Counted from the first letter of the stretch, positions 38,315 through 49,668 are shown. The stretch is 64,000 bases of DNA from Gammaproteobacteria bacterium (GCA_027459765.1 DAIDHD010000011.1:1-64000), one strand, 5' to 3'. Notes: a model not told the origin generated them from the sequence alone. Translations and numbers: made by a program.

Positions 38315-39520
38315 TCAGCGCGCTGGCGCGCCTTCGCCTCGCCCGAGAGCCTTGCGCATCCGCCCGAGCGCATCCTCGAGGGTCTTCATGGCGCAGGCAA
38401 ACGAGATGCGCATGTGGTCCGGTGCGCCGAATCCGGATCCCGGCACCACCGCGACGCCCGCCGTCGTGAGCAGGTACTCGGCGAAGGCATTGTCGTCGGC
38501 GATGCCGAGATTGCGCATCGCGACCGCCACGTTGGCGAAGGCGTAAAAGGTACCGGCGCCCGGCCGACACGACACGCCGGGCAGATCGTTGAGTCCGGCG
38601 ACCACGTAGTCATGCCGCGCCTTGAATGCCGCGTTCATCTCGGCGACGCAGCGCTGGTCGCCATTCAGTGCGACCGTGGCCGCGCGCTGCGAGATGCTCG
38701 AGGCGTTTGACGTCGACTGGCCCTGCACCGTGGCCATGGCGGTGACGATCTCCTTCGGTCCGCCGCAATAGCCTATGCGCCAGCCCGTCATGGCATACGC
38801 CTTGGATACGCCGTTGATGGTGATGGTTCGGTCGTAGAGACGCGGGTTGGCCTGCGCGAAGCTCGCGAACGGCTCCGGCGCCCAGTAGATGTGCTCGTAC
38901 ATCTCGTCCGACGCGACGATGACGCGCGGGTGCCGTTCGAGCACCGCGCCGAGCGCTGCGAGCTCGGCGCGGGTGTACGCCGCGCCGGTGGGGTTGCTCG
39001 GGCTGTTGAGGAACAGCATCTTGGTCCGCGGCGTGATCGCCCGCTCCAGTTGTTCGGGCGTGATCTTGTAGCCCTGCTCCGGTCCGGCGGACACGAACAC
39101 GGGCACGCCGTCGGCGAGCAGCGCCATGTCCGGGTAGGACACCCAGTAGGGCGCCGGAATCACGCACTCGTCGCCCGGATCGAGCAGCGCGGCGCAGACG
39201 TTGAAGCAGGTCTGCTTGGCGCCCGAGGAGACGATGATCTGCGAGCGGTCGTAGATCAGTTCGTTGTCGCGGCGGAACTTCGCCACGATGGCGTCCTTCA
39301 GTTCCACCGTGCCGTCCACTGCGGTGTAACGCGTCACTCCCTTGCGGATCGCCTCGATGCCTGCCTCGGCGATGTGCGCCGGCGTGTCGAAGTCCGGCTC
39401 GCCCGCGCCGAGTCCGATGATGTCCTTGCCCTCGGCCTTCAGTCGGGCCGCGCGGGCGGTCACGGCGAGGGTGGGAGAGGGCTTGACCTTCTGAACGCGC
39501 TTGGAGAGGGCTACGGACAC
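38315..39520 (-). CDS. aspC: Aspartate/aromatic aminotransferase, class I (subgroup I-gamma)
   Basis: A 401-aa PLP-dependent aminotransferase. Features are IGLGAGEPDFDTP, the cofactor region VSSGAKQTCFNV, NSPSNPTGA, the aspartate VIVASDEMYEH and the PLP-lysine motif NGVSKAYAMTGWRIGY. This is the Thermus/Rhizobium type of aspartate aminotransferase, which can also act on prephenate in some species. That could matter because no hisC or tyrA is seen in the pheA operon here. GTG 39520 has GGAG five bases upstream. Confidence 0.93.
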   Translation of the reverse strand: MSVALSKRVQKVKPSPTLAVTARAARLKAEGKDIIGLGAGEPDFDTPAHIAEAGIEAIRKGVTRYTAVDGTVELKDAIVAKFRRDNELIYDRSQIIVSSGAKQTCFNVCAALLDPGDECVIPAPYWVSYPDMALLADGVPVFVSAGPEQGYKITPEQLERAITPRTKMLFLNSPSNPTGAAYTRAELAALGAVLERHPRVIVASDEMYEHIYWAPEPFASFAQANPRLYDRTITINGVSKAYAMTGWRIGYCGGPKEIVTAMATVQGQSTSNASSISQRAATVALNGDQRCVAEMNAAFKARHDYVVAGLNDLPGVSCRPGAGTFYAFANVAVAMRNLGIADDNAFAEYLLTTAGVAVVPGSGFGAPDHMRISFACAMKTLEDALGRMRKALGRGEGAPAR

Positions 39521-39718
39521 GGCGGCTCCGATGGATGAACGTGGCGGGAGGGCGTCCCGCGGGCGCCCGTCAAGTCTACGCAACGGCGTCGGAGGCCACC
39601 AGGAGGACGCGCGCACCGCGCGCGCTGCCCGACTCGAGGTTCCCGGGGACTCGATTGAACCGCGGCGCTCCACGGCGGCACTCACCGGCAGTGCTCGCAA
39701 CCTTCATCGGAGATCGGC

Positions 39719-40906
39719 ATGCGTCAACAGACTGCTCGCGCGGTGGTGGCTTTGTTCGGATCCTTCGGCCTGTGCGCCTGCGGAGGCGGCATGGGCGGCT
39801 ACGGCGGCTCTTCCATGGGGATGACCATGACCACGCCGCCGACCAGCGCGAATTACTCGCGTACGGAACTGGTGGCGAACGTCGCCGGCGGAACCGCCAC
39901 CACCGTGGATCCGCAACTCGAGAATCCCTGGGGGCTGGTGATCGCGCCCGGTGCGCCGGCGTGGTTGGCCAACAATGGCACGCAGACCTCCACTCTCTAT
40001 GACGGTCTCGGTCACCCGCAGCCGCAGGCAGGGGCGGGTGAACTGGTCGTGACCCTGCCTCCCGGGACGGGCGGCGTGGCCTTCGATCCAACCGGGATGG
40101 TGTTCAACGCGGGTGCGTCGGATTTCGTGATCTCGGCCGCCGGCAAGTCGGGGCCTGCGAGCTTCATCTACGCCGGTGAGTCCGGTGCGATCGCCGGCTG
40201 GTCCTCCTCGGTATCGCCGACGGCCGCGGTGACGGCCTACGCGGACACGCAGGGTGCCGTGTACAAGGGCCTTGCGCTCGCCACCTATCAGGGCAAGGCG
40301 TATCTCTACGCCACCGACTTCCACAATGCCAAGGTCGACGTCTTCGATTCGACCTTCACCAAACAGCCCGTATCTTCCTCGAGCTTCACGTTCCAGGACC
40401 CCGGCATTCCGGCGGGATATGCGCCGTTCGGCATTCAGGCGTTGCCGACGGGCAGTGCGGGCGCCGTGCAGATCTACGTGACCTACGCGCAGCAGGCGGC
40501 GCCGCAGAACCACGACCAGGTCAGTGGCGCAGGACTCGGCTTCGTCGACGTCTACGACACCAACGGCCAGCTCATCAAGCAGTTGGTGGCGAATGGTGTG
40601 TTGAATGCGCCCTGGGGTCTCGCGCTCGCACCCGCCGACTTCGGTGCGCTCAGCGGCGCCCTGTTGGTGGGCAACTTCGGTGACGGCACCATCAACGCCT
40701 TCGACGCGGCCTCGGGCGCCATGATCGGCACGGTGCGCGACGCCTCCGGCAATGCGTTCCAGATCAGCGGACTGTGGGGGCTCGCGTTCGGCAATGATGC
40801 ACTCAGCCAGCCGCACAACACGCTCTTCTACACCGCCGGACCGAATCAGGAGATGGGCGGGCTCTACGGGCGGATCGACGTGGGCACGACCCCGTCGGGC
40901 TATTAG
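39719..40906 (+). CDS. TIGR03118-type (PEP-CTERM-associated) secreted lipoprotein
   Basis: A 395-aa protein with a lipoprotein-like signal (LFGSFGLCACGGG), a Gly/Met/Thr-rich linker, then a beta-propeller-like domain with repeated NPWGLVIAP, GVAFDPTGMVF, APFGIQALP, LNAPWGLALAP and ISGLWGLAFG elements. This pattern matches the family I know as TIGR03118, originally defined among PEP-CTERM-associated proteins. The C-terminus ends in a plain sequence with no sorting signal, so it is not itself an exosortase substrate. Function unknown; an extracellular binding protein is likely. Confidence 0.82.
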   Translation: MRQQTARAVVALFGSFGLCACGGGMGGYGGSSMGMTMTTPPTSANYSRTELVANVAGGTATTVDPQLENPWGLVIAPGAPAWLANNGTQTSTLYDGLGHPQPQAGAGELVVTLPPGTGGVAFDPTGMVFNAGASDFVISAAGKSGPASFIYAGESGAIAGWSSSVSPTAAVTAYADTQGAVYKGLALATYQGKAYLYATDFHNAKVDVFDSTFTKQPVSSSSFTFQDPGIPAGYAPFGIQALPTGSAGAVQIYVTYAQQAAPQNHDQVSGAGLGFVDVYDTNGQLIKQLVANGVLNAPWGLALAPADFGALSGALLVGNFGDGTINAFDAASGAMIGTVRDASGNAFQISGLWGLAFGNDALSQPHNTLFYTAGPNQEMGGLYGRIDVGTTPSGY

Positions 40907-40913
40907 GCCGCAC

Positions 40914-40938
40914 GGCGGACGGATCCGCGGGCTTTTTT
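40914..40938 (+). terminator. Probable Rho-independent terminator after the TIGR03118-type gene
   Basis: A short GC-rich stem (GCGGA at 40915-40919 with TCCGC at 40924-40928) is followed by GGGC and a run of six T at 40933-40938. It begins 8 bp after the stop codon. The stem is short, so termination may be partial. Confidence 0.5.
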
Positions 40939-41023
40939 CCGCCTGCCGACCGTCCGCCGACCACCGGCGGCGCGATAATGCAGGGGCGCGTTCGCGGAAT
41001 GCCGCGGACAGCACCATGCCGCC

Positions 41024-41776
41024 GTGTCAGTGAACCTCGCCATCGCCCGCCTTGCCGCGACCGCCGCTGCCGTTGCCTCCGCGTGGCTGGCGATCGCGCC
41101 CGCGCGCGCGCTCGATTCCGGCGGCTTCGTCGCGCTCGAATCGGACGATCTGTATCACGGCCTGTCGCAGGTGCGCGGCCAACCCACCGCGGTAGTGGAC
41201 GCCTACGCGCGGGTGCGCGACGACGCCTACGTGGGCGGCAGCGTCGAGCGGGTCGATCTGCCGGGCGCCGGCAACGCCGCGGCCGGTGCGATCTATGTCG
41301 GCGCCGCTCGTGCCCTGAATGACGACTGGTCGCTCGGGGGGGCGGTGTCGCGTTACGTGTACTCGCGTGAGCCCGCCGATCTGTCCTACGACTTCACGGA
41401 GTTGCAGGCACACGTGCGCTGGCGCTCGCGGCTACGGCTCGACGCGTACTTCTCGCCGGACACCTCGATCTATTCGGCCCGCGGGGCGCTGCGCAACGGG
41501 CAATCCGGCGGCGTCGAGGTCGCCTGGCGGCAGGAGCTGGCGCGCGGCTTCGCGCTCGACGGCGGAGCCGGCTTCCGACGGCTCGGCGGAGCGATCGACT
41601 CCGGCTACGCCTACGGGGATCTCGGTTTGGCGTGGCGCATGGCGAACTGGCAGCTCAGCGTGCAAGCGGTCGCGGTGGATGGCAGGGCGAAGAGCCTGTT
41701 CGGCCGCCAAACCGCCGCTGATCGCTGGGTGTTCGGCCTGATTCGCCAATTCGGCGCCGGTTCCGCGGTGCATTGA
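41024..41776 (+). CDS. Outer-membrane beta-barrel protein, TorF/Gcw_chp-like
   Basis: A 250-aa protein with a signal peptide (cleavage near ARALDSGG) followed by alternating amphipathic strands such as GGFVALESDDLYHGLSQVRG, AYVGGSVERVDL and LRLDAYFSPDTSIY. The early strand DLYHGLSQ plus the final aromatic-rich strands resemble the TIGR02001/TorF putative porin family. Probably an outer-membrane barrel of about ten strands; substrate unknown. It precedes the second ECF sigma gene by 65 bp and may belong to its regulon. GTG 41024 is used; GTG 41030 is an alternative. Confidence 0.75.
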   Translation: MSVNLAIARLAATAAAVASAWLAIAPARALDSGGFVALESDDLYHGLSQVRGQPTAVVDAYARVRDDAYVGGSVERVDLPGAGNAAAGAIYVGAARALNDDWSLGGAVSRYVYSREPADLSYDFTELQAHVRWRSRLRLDAYFSPDTSIYSARGALRNGQSGGVEVAWRQELARGFALDGGAGFRRLGGAIDSGYAYGDLGLAWRMANWQLSVQAVAVDGRAKSLFGRQTAADRWVFGLIRQFGAGSAVH

Positions 41777-41841
41777 ACCAAACCCGCGCGCCGAGGGCAC
41801 TCAAAGGGGAAGGCGGGGTTCGTCGCAGGGGGCGGTGGTCG

Positions 41842-42435
41842 TTGAAGTTTACGCAGAACACGGCTGAGACAGCGGAATCGGACGCGCTGCTGCTGCAGCG
41901 AATCGCCGCCAGGGATCGTGTCGCCTTTCGACGGCTCTACGATCGCTATCGCCGGACGCTGATGTTGTTCCTGCGCCGATTCAACCACCGCACGGATCTG
42001 CTCGACGAGATCGTCAACGACACCATGTACGTGGTGTGGTGCAAGGCCGAGCGCTTTCGCGGTGAATCGCAACCCTCGACCTGGATTCACGGCATTGCCT
42101 ACCGTCAGGCCATGAAGCGACTGCAGCGCCGCGACGCCCGGCTCGACGCGGCCGCCGACGTCGAAGCGGTGGTCGAGTCGGGCGAGGTGCACGCCGAACG
42201 CAGCGACTGGGTGCAGGCCGCCCTCGAGGAACTGCCCTACGAGCAGCGCGCCGTGCTGGAGTTGACCTACTTCCACGGGCACTCCTGCCAGGAGATTGCC
42301 GACCTGATGGGCTGCCCCGTCAACACGGTGAAGACCCGGATGTTTCATGCACGCCTCAAACTGCGACAGCGGTTGCCGCGCCTGGCCGAGGCGGCGATTT
42401 GCACCAGCGGCGCGGAGGGTGCGGAGGTTTCATGA
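41842..42435 (+). CDS. ECF RNA polymerase sigma factor (cluster 2)
   Basis: A 197-aa ECF sigma factor. Region 2 is VAFRRLYDRYRRTLMLFLRRF and DLLDEIVNDTMYVVW, and region 2.4 is STWIHGIAYRQAMKRLQRR. Region 4 is YEQRAVLELTYFHGHSCQEIADLM with the recognition helix CPVNTVKTRMFHARLKLR. It differs clearly from the cluster 1 sigma factor, so the two clusters are not recent duplicates. The start codon is uncertain: TTG 41842 is taken, and a TTG overlapping the previous stop (41773) would add 23 residues. It overlaps the anti-sigma gene (ATGA). Confidence 0.9.
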   Translation: MKFTQNTAETAESDALLLQRIAARDRVAFRRLYDRYRRTLMLFLRRFNHRTDLLDEIVNDTMYVVWCKAERFRGESQPSTWIHGIAYRQAMKRLQRRDARLDAAADVEAVVESGEVHAERSDWVQAALEELPYEQRAVLELTYFHGHSCQEIADLMGCPVNTVKTRMFHARLKLRQRLPRLAEAAICTSGAEGAEVS

Positions 42436-43073
42436 ACGACGCCGACATCGATCCCCACGTACGGACGCTGGAGGGACTTCCCTGGTACGTCACCGGCCGT
42501 CTGGAAGCGGCCGAGGCGACGCAGATCCGCGCGCACCTCGAGCATTGCGCGCCGTGCCGCCTGGAATTGGAGCGTGAAGTGGCACTGCAGGCACTGGTGT
42601 CGAGCCGTGCGCAGTCGGTAGACGCCGCAGCGGCGTCATTCGCGCGTCTCGAGGGCCGGATTCGCGGCGCCGGCGCCGCGTCCGCGGACGGTCCCGGGCA
42701 GCGGGTCGCGGCAGCGACGCACTCGCGAGCCTGGCTGCGCGTGGCGGCTGCCGTGGCCGGCGCCGCCGTGATCGGCGGCCTGCTCGAATACGCCTGGGTG
42801 GTGCCGCACTACCGCTCCGCCACCTCCGCGGCGCAGCCCGCGCCGAGCGGCACGCGGTTGCGGCTGGTGCTCGCCCCGGACGCCTCCGTCGGTGAATGGG
42901 CGGCCTGGTTGAGCGCCGAGGGGGCGCAGGTGGTCGCGGGGCCGAGCGCGAGCGGCGCCTGGACCGTGTCCCTGCCGACTCGCTTGAACCCGAGCGCGCT
43001 CAAGGACCGGCTCGCCCGCTGGCGCTCGCGACCCGGCATCGAACTCGTCGAGCCCGTCGGCGACCTGCCGTGA
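42432..43073 (+). CDS. Zinc-finger anti-sigma factor with a pro-domain-like periplasmic region (cluster 2)
   Basis: A 213-aa protein. The N-terminal zinc-binding anti-sigma domain has the HX3CX2C motif at His35, Cys39 and Cys42. A membrane segment lies at about residues 101-120. The periplasmic part (140-213) ends [16 protein letters not shown] and reads like a compact ferredoxin-like domain. Its last 60 residues resemble the S8 pro-domain of the peptidase encoded next ([16 protein letters not shown]). It should sequester the upstream ECF factor. The periplasmic domain could be cut or bound by the S8 peptidase; that is inference. Confidence 0.88.
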   Translation: MNDADIDPHVRTLEGLPWYVTGRLEAAEATQIRAHLEHCAPCRLELEREVALQALVSSRAQSVDAAAASFARLEGRIRGAGAASADGPGQRVAAATHSRAWLRVAAAVAGAAVIGGLLEYAWVVPHYRSATSAAQPAPSGTRLRLVLAPDASVGEWAAWLSAEGAQVVAGPSASGAWTVSLPTRLNPSALKDRLARWRSRPGIELVEPVGDLP

Positions 43074-44374
43074 GACGGGTGGTCCTCGTGCTCGCACTCG
43101 CAGCGTCGGCGCAGTTGGCCGGTTGCGCCGTCGTGCGGCCGCCGAGTGCGCGGCTGCCGAGCACGATGCCGGCACGCATGCTGCCGGCAAGCCCGGCGCG
43201 GGATTCCGCCGAGGGATTCCTGGTGGTCACGCTCGAGCGCGCGCCGCAGGCGCTCGAGCCCGCGCCCGGCTCGACGCCGCGCGGCGACGCCGCGATCGGC
43301 GAGTATGGCGCGAGTTCGCGCAACCGGCGCGTCATCTCGGGGCTGAGCCGCGACTATGGTCTGCGCCCGGTGGCGGCGTGGCCGATCGAACCGATCCACG
43401 TGGACTGCGTGGTGTTCGCGACCGCCGCCGGCGATGCCGGTTCGTTGATCGAGCGGCTTCGGCACGACCCGCGAGTGCGCCTGGTCGAGCCGCTCGCCGA
43501 GTTTCACACCTCGAGCGAGGCTCCCGCGAACTCGCCGACCTCGTATCGTCGCCTGCAGCACAATCTCGACGAACTCGGCCTTCCGGCTGTGGCTCCGTCG
43601 GCGACGGGTGCCGGCATCCGGGTGGCGGTGATCGACACCGGCGTGAGCCTGGATCACCCGGACCTGCACGGCGCCGTGGTCGCGCATCAGGATCTGGTGG
43701 GGGAGGGAGAGGATGCCTTCCGCACCGATCTGCACGGCACCGAGGTGGCCGGCGTGATCGGCGCGCGCGCCCTGGATGCGACCGCAGTCGCCGGCGTTGC
43801 GCCGCGCTCTCAACTGGTGGCACTGAAGGCCTGCTGGCAGCGCGCGGGCGAAGCGCACGCCGTGTGCAACACCTTCAGTCTCGCCAAGGCGATCGTCGCC
43901 GCGGTGGACCAGCACGCGCGGATCATCAACCTGAGCCTGACGGGGCCGGCCGACCCGCTGCTCGCCGAGCTGCTCGGCTGGGTGCAGGCGCGCGGCATCG
44001 TCGTGGTCGGTCCCGTGGCCAGCGACGGCACGCGTGACGGCTTCCCGGCCGGCGTGGCCGGCGTCATCGCGGTGGATCGTAGCGAAGGGTCCCAGCGGCG
44101 TCCCGACGTGGTCTACGCGCCCGGCGACGACATCCTCACGCTGACGCCCGGCGGGCACTACGACTTCGCGTCCGGCAGCTCGCTCGCGGCCGCCGAGGTG
44201 AGCGGCGTCGCCGCGCTGCTGCTCGAGCGCGGTGCCCGGGATCGGCGCGGCGTGCAGGCGGCTCTGCGAGCGGCCGAGGCCGGCGGCGGCGTGCGCTCGA
44301 TCGCGCTGGCGCGCGACGCCCTGCGGTTCCTGGATTCGCGCGCGGGGCGGATCGAACTCGGCGCGATCCGCTGA
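43070..44374 (+). CDS. S8 peptidase lipoprotein with altered oxyanion site (cluster 2)
   Basis: A 434-aa protein with a lipoprotein signal (LAGC, Cys19), a pro-domain-like region (about 85-145) and an S8 domain. Catalytic Asp189 ([12 protein letters not shown]), His222 (DLHGTEVAG) and Ser371 are present, but the usual GTSMAAP is GSSLAAA and the oxyanion-hole Asn is Ser318 (VASDG). Activity may be reduced or specialised. It is anchored to a membrane and its GTG overlaps the anti-sigma stop, so sigma, anti-sigma and peptidase form one coupled operon. Confidence 0.88.
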   Translation: MRRVVLVLALAASAQLAGCAVVRPPSARLPSTMPARMLPASPARDSAEGFLVVTLERAPQALEPAPGSTPRGDAAIGEYGASSRNRRVISGLSRDYGLRPVAAWPIEPIHVDCVVFATAAGDAGSLIERLRHDPRVRLVEPLAEFHTSSEAPANSPTSYRRLQHNLDELGLPAVAPSATGAGIRVAVIDTGVSLDHPDLHGAVVAHQDLVGEGEDAFRTDLHGTEVAGVIGARALDATAVAGVAPRSQLVALKACWQRAGEAHAVCNTFSLAKAIVAAVDQHARIINLSLTGPADPLLAELLGWVQARGIVVVGPVASDGTRDGFPAGVAGVIAVDRSEGSQRRPDVVYAPGDDILTLTPGGHYDFASGSSLAAAEVSGVAALLLERGARDRRGVQAALRAAEAGGGVRSIALARDALRFLDSRAGRIELGAIR

Positions 44375-44454
44375 AATCCGCGGGAAAGCGCCGCCGCGCG
44401 GCCCCGCGCAGGGCCCGATTACGCCGCGCCGCGCGGGCGTGCGACAATCCCCGC

Positions 44455-46455
<2,001 letters not shown>

Positions 46456-46462
46456 GACGACC

Positions 46463-47449
46463 GTGACCGTGTCCTCGCCAGGCCCGTCGTCCGACGCTGA
46501 CGCAGTGGAGCCGGCCGGCGCATCGTCTCAGGCCACCGTGACGCTGCCTCGGGAGGCCGCGCCCGGCGCCGGACCGGCGACGCCGCGCGCGGACGCCGAC
46601 GACCTGGAGCGCACGGATCGTCTGCCGCTGCTCGAGGACGTGGTGGTTGCGCCCGACGTCGCGGACGACGCCGTGCCGCTGCCCGGCCCGCCGCCGCGGC
46701 GTACGACGCCGCTGCCGTTCGCGGTGGAGCAGCGCATCGCGCGTCTCGAGGCCAGGGTCGAGGCGCAGGCGGAACTGATCGCGGCGCTGCGGGCGACGCT
46801 GGCAGCGCCGGCAGCGTCCCAGCGGGAAGACGACGAACTCGCGCGACGTGTCGAGGCACTTGCCGAGGAACAAGCCGAGCTGCGCGAGCGCTCGACGGCC
46901 AAGAGCGAGGCCATCGCCCTGCTGCGCAACGAATTCGCGGCGCTGGAGGCGGCATTCCTGCGCCTCGAGACGCGGTTGAGCACGGCCGATGCGGGGCAGG
47001 CAGGGGACGCGAGCGAGACGGGAGCCGCGAGGGAGGCGGGGGGGGCTGACGATTTCGCCGACACCGGCACGGCCCGCGACCTGGTGTCGGCACACGAGCC
47101 GGGAGCGGAAATCGAGGCGCCACCACCACCGGCGCCTGCACTCGACTACGTCGCCGAGCTCGAGCGCCTCGACGGTGATCGCTTCGTGACCCACGTGCTC
47201 ACCCATCGCACGCGGATCGGGCGCGCGCCGGGCTGCGAGCTGCAGATCGATTCGGCGTCGGTCAGCCGTCACCACGCCCTGGTGCTGCTCGGCCGGCACG
47301 AGGTGATCGTCGAGGATCTGCACAGCACCAACGGGATCCTGGTCAATGGGCGGCGATGTTCTCGCCAGCTGCTGCACGATGGGGATCTCGTGACCGTGGG
47401 CGAGGCGCAATTCCGCTTCCGGCGCCACGCGCGCTCGAAGGTCCCGTAA
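46463..47449 (+). CDS. FHA-domain protein with coiled coil
   Basis: A 328-aa protein. The first ~80 residues are disordered and Pro/Ala/Asp-rich, followed by a coiled coil (about 85-185), another low-complexity linker and a C-terminal forkhead-associated domain (about 235-320) with RIGRAPGCELQID, SVSRHHALV and STNGILVNGRR. FHA domains bind phosphothreonine peptides, so a Ser/Thr kinase is expected elsewhere in the genome. There is no membrane segment or signal peptide. GTG 46463 has AGGA five bases upstream. The partner is unknown. Confidence 0.85.
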   Translation: MTVSSPGPSSDADAVEPAGASSQATVTLPREAAPGAGPATPRADADDLERTDRLPLLEDVVVAPDVADDAVPLPGPPPRRTTPLPFAVEQRIARLEARVEAQAELIAALRATLAAPAASQREDDELARRVEALAEEQAELRERSTAKSEAIALLRNEFAALEAAFLRLETRLSTADAGQAGDASETGAAREAGGADDFADTGTARDLVSAHEPGAEIEAPPPPAPALDYVAELERLDGDRFVTHVLTHRTRIGRAPGCELQIDSASVSRHHALVLLGRHEVIVEDLHSTNGILVNGRRCSRQLLHDGDLVTVGEAQFRFRRHARSKVP

Positions 47450-47523
47450 CCGGTCGCGGGCTCGTAGGCACGCAGGTGCTGGCATCGCGGCCGCGAATCC
47501 GGTATCTTTCGCGCGCTTCGAGC

Positions 47524-47598
47524 GCGCGCTTAGCTCAGCGGTAGAGCATCACCTTGACATGGTGGGGGTCAGTGGTTCGATCCCACTAGCGCGCACCA
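47524..47598 (+). tRNA. tRNA-Val (anticodon GAC)
   Basis: A 75-nt tRNA with encoded CCA. The acceptor stem is GCGCGCT/AGCGCGC; the D arm is GCTCAGCGGTAGAGC; the anticodon loop TTGACAT carries GAC between TCACC and GGTGG; the T loop is TTCGATC. A TATCTT at 47503-47508 is a possible -10, followed by a GC-rich discriminator, typical of stable-RNA promoters. It directly precedes thrS, as in Pseudomonas. Confidence 0.97.
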
Positions 47599-47715
47599 TC
47601 GAATTGAACGCAAGTTAGTACGAGGGAGGTGCCGGGCATCTCCCGCCCGGCGCCGCATCCCACGAGGCCACGTCGAGGCGGGCGCGGCGTTTCCCCACGG
47701 GTGACCCTGAACGCC

Positions 47716-49668
47716 ATGCCCATCATCACTCTGCCCGACGGTTCCGAGCGCCGCTTCGATCATCCGGTGACCGTGGCCGAAGTCGCGGCCAGCATCGGCC
47801 CGGGCCTCGCCAAGGCGGCGCTGGCCGGCAAGCTGGACGGGCGCCTGGTCGACACCTCGACCCCGATCACGCGGGACGCGGCACTCGCCATCGTCACGGA
47901 TCGGGACCCGGAAGGGCTCGAGGTCATCCGCCACTCGACGGCGCACCTGCTCGCGAATGCGGTGCAGGACCTGTTCCCGGACGCCCAGGTGACCATCGGT
48001 CCGGTGATCGAGGACGGCTTCTACTACGATTTCGCCTACAAGCGGCCTTTCTCCACCGAGGATCTGGCCGCGATCGAGAAGCGCATGGCCGAGATCGCGG
48101 CCAAGGACGTGCCGGTGCACCGGCGCGTGCTGCCGCGTGACGAGGCGGTGACGCACTTCAAGAAGATCGGCGAGCACTACAAGGCCGAGATCATCGAGGC
48201 CATTCCGCAGGGCGAGCAGATCAGCCTCTACGGCCAGGGCGAGTGGGAGGACCTCTGCCGCGGGCCGCACGTGCCCTCCACCGGCAAGCTCAAGGCCTTC
48301 AAGCTGATGAAGGTGGCCGGCGCCTACTGGCGCGGCGATTCGCGCAACGAGATGCTGCAGCGGATCTATGGCACCGCCTGGCCGAACGAGAAGCAGCTCA
48401 AGGAGTACCTGACGCGGCTGGAGGAGGCCGAAAAGCGCGACCACCGCCGCATCGGCAAGGAGCTCGACCTGTTCCACCTGCAGGAGGAGGCGCCCGGCGC
48501 GGTGTTCTGGCATCCGAAGGGTTGGGCGCTGTTCCAGCAACTGATCGCGTACATGCGCGAGCGGCAGCGGGAGGCCGGCTACCAGGAAGTCAACACGCCC
48601 GAGATCATGGACCGCGATCTCTGGGTCCAGTCAGGGCACGTCGAGAAATTCGGCGAGAACATGTTCATGACGCGCACCCCGGACGAGCGCACCTACGCGA
48701 TCAAGCCCATGAACTGTCCGGGGCACATCCAGGTGTTCAACCAGGGGTTGCGCAGTTACCGGGAGCTTCCGCTGCGGTTCGCGGAGTTCGGCAAGGTGCA
48801 CCGCTACGAGCCGTCGGGGGCGCTGCACGGGCTCATGCGGGTGCGGGCGTTCACGCAGGACGATGCGCACATCTTCTGCACGGCGGACCAGATCACCGAG
48901 GAGTCCGTGAAAGTCACCGAGCTCATCCTCGGCATCTACCGCGACTTCGGCTTCACGGACGTGCGCATCAAGTTCTCGGACCGGCCGGCCAAGCGCGTCG
49001 GCTCGGACGAGATCTGGGACAAGGCGGAGTCGGCGCTCAAGCAGGCCGCGGCCGCGGCGGGCATCGAGACCACGCTCAATCCGGGGGAGGGCGCGTTCTA
49101 CGGCCCGAAGCTGGAATTCGTGCTGCGCGACGCCATCGGCCGCGACTGGCAGTGCGGTACGCTGCAGGTGGATTTGAACCTGCCGGAGCGGCTGGGCGCG
49201 AGCTATATCGGCGAGGACAGCGCCCGGCACGTGCCGGTCATGCTGCACCGGGCGATGTTCGGCTCGCTCGAGCGTTTCATCGGCATTCTCATCGAGCACC
49301 ATGCCGGCCGGCTGCCGACCTGGCTCGCGCCGGTTCAGGCAGTGGTGATGGGAATCACGGAACGGCAGGAGAATTACTGCCGGGAAATCGCGGAAGCCTT
49401 GAAAAATCAGGGGCTTCGGGTCGACCTGGACTTGAGAAACGAGAAGATTGGCTTTAAAATCCGCGAACATACCTTGAAGCGCGTCCCTTATCTTCTGGTC
49501 GCTGGCGACCGGGAGGCGGAGGGGCGCACCCTGGCCGTACGCACGCGCGCGGGCAAAGATCTGGGGAGTGTGGCGCTCGACGAAGTCACCACCCTGCTTT
49601 GCGACGAGGTCGCGAGCCGCGGCCGTCTTGTATTGGAGGATCGGGTATCGCAACGTCGAAGCGCGTAA
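47716..49668 (+). CDS. thrS: Threonyl-tRNA synthetase
   Basis: A 650-aa class II synthetase. It has a TGS domain (1-62, [19 protein letters not shown]), an editing domain with [10 protein letters not shown], the catalytic core with [11 protein letters not shown], the zinc Cys in [10 protein letters not shown], motif 2 [20 protein letters not shown] and motif 3 with [19 protein letters not shown], and an anticodon-binding C-terminus. ATG 47716 begins the conserved MPIITLPDG; the upstream open frame is not conserved. The 3' end contains the infC ribosome-binding site and start and overlaps infC by 22 bp. Confidence 0.98.
   Translation: MPIITLPDGSERRFDHPVTVAEVAASIGPGLAKAALAGKLDGRLVDTSTPITRDAALAIVTDRDPEGLEVIRHSTAHLLANAVQDLFPDAQVTIGPVIEDGFYYDFAYKRPFSTEDLAAIEKRMAEIAAKDVPVHRRVLPRDEAVTHFKKIGEHYKAEIIEAIPQGEQISLYGQGEWEDLCRGPHVPSTGKLKAFKLMKVAGAYWRGDSRNEMLQRIYGTAWPNEKQLKEYLTRLEEAEKRDHRRIGKELDLFHLQEEAPGAVFWHPKGWALFQQLIAYMRERQREAGYQEVNTPEIMDRDLWVQSGHVEKFGENMFMTRTPDERTYAIKPMNCPGHIQVFNQGLRSYRELPLRFAEFGKVHRYEPSGALHGLMRVRAFTQDDAHIFCTADQITEESVKVTELILGIYRDFGFTDVRIKFSDRPAKRVGSDEIWDKAESALKQAAAAAGIETTLNPGEGAFYGPKLEFVLRDAIGRDWQCGTLQVDLNLPERLGASYIGEDSARHVPVMLHRAMFGSLERFIGILIEHHAGRLPTWLAPVQAVVMGITERQENYCREIAEALKNQGLRVDLDLRNEKIGFKIREHTLKRVPYLLVAGDREAEGRTLAVRTRAGKDLGSVALDEVTTLLCDEVASRGRLVLEDRVSQRRSA

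Noticed and set aside
39719-40906. TIGR03118-type protein as an exosortase substrate
   Set aside because: Its C-terminus lacks the PEP/PEID motif, membrane helix and basic tail; it is more likely a lipoprotein anchored by its N-terminus.
49599-49646. Upstream ATG start for infC
   Set aside because: It would add 16 non-conserved residues and lacks a ribosome-binding site, whereas GGAGGA sits correctly before ATC 49647.
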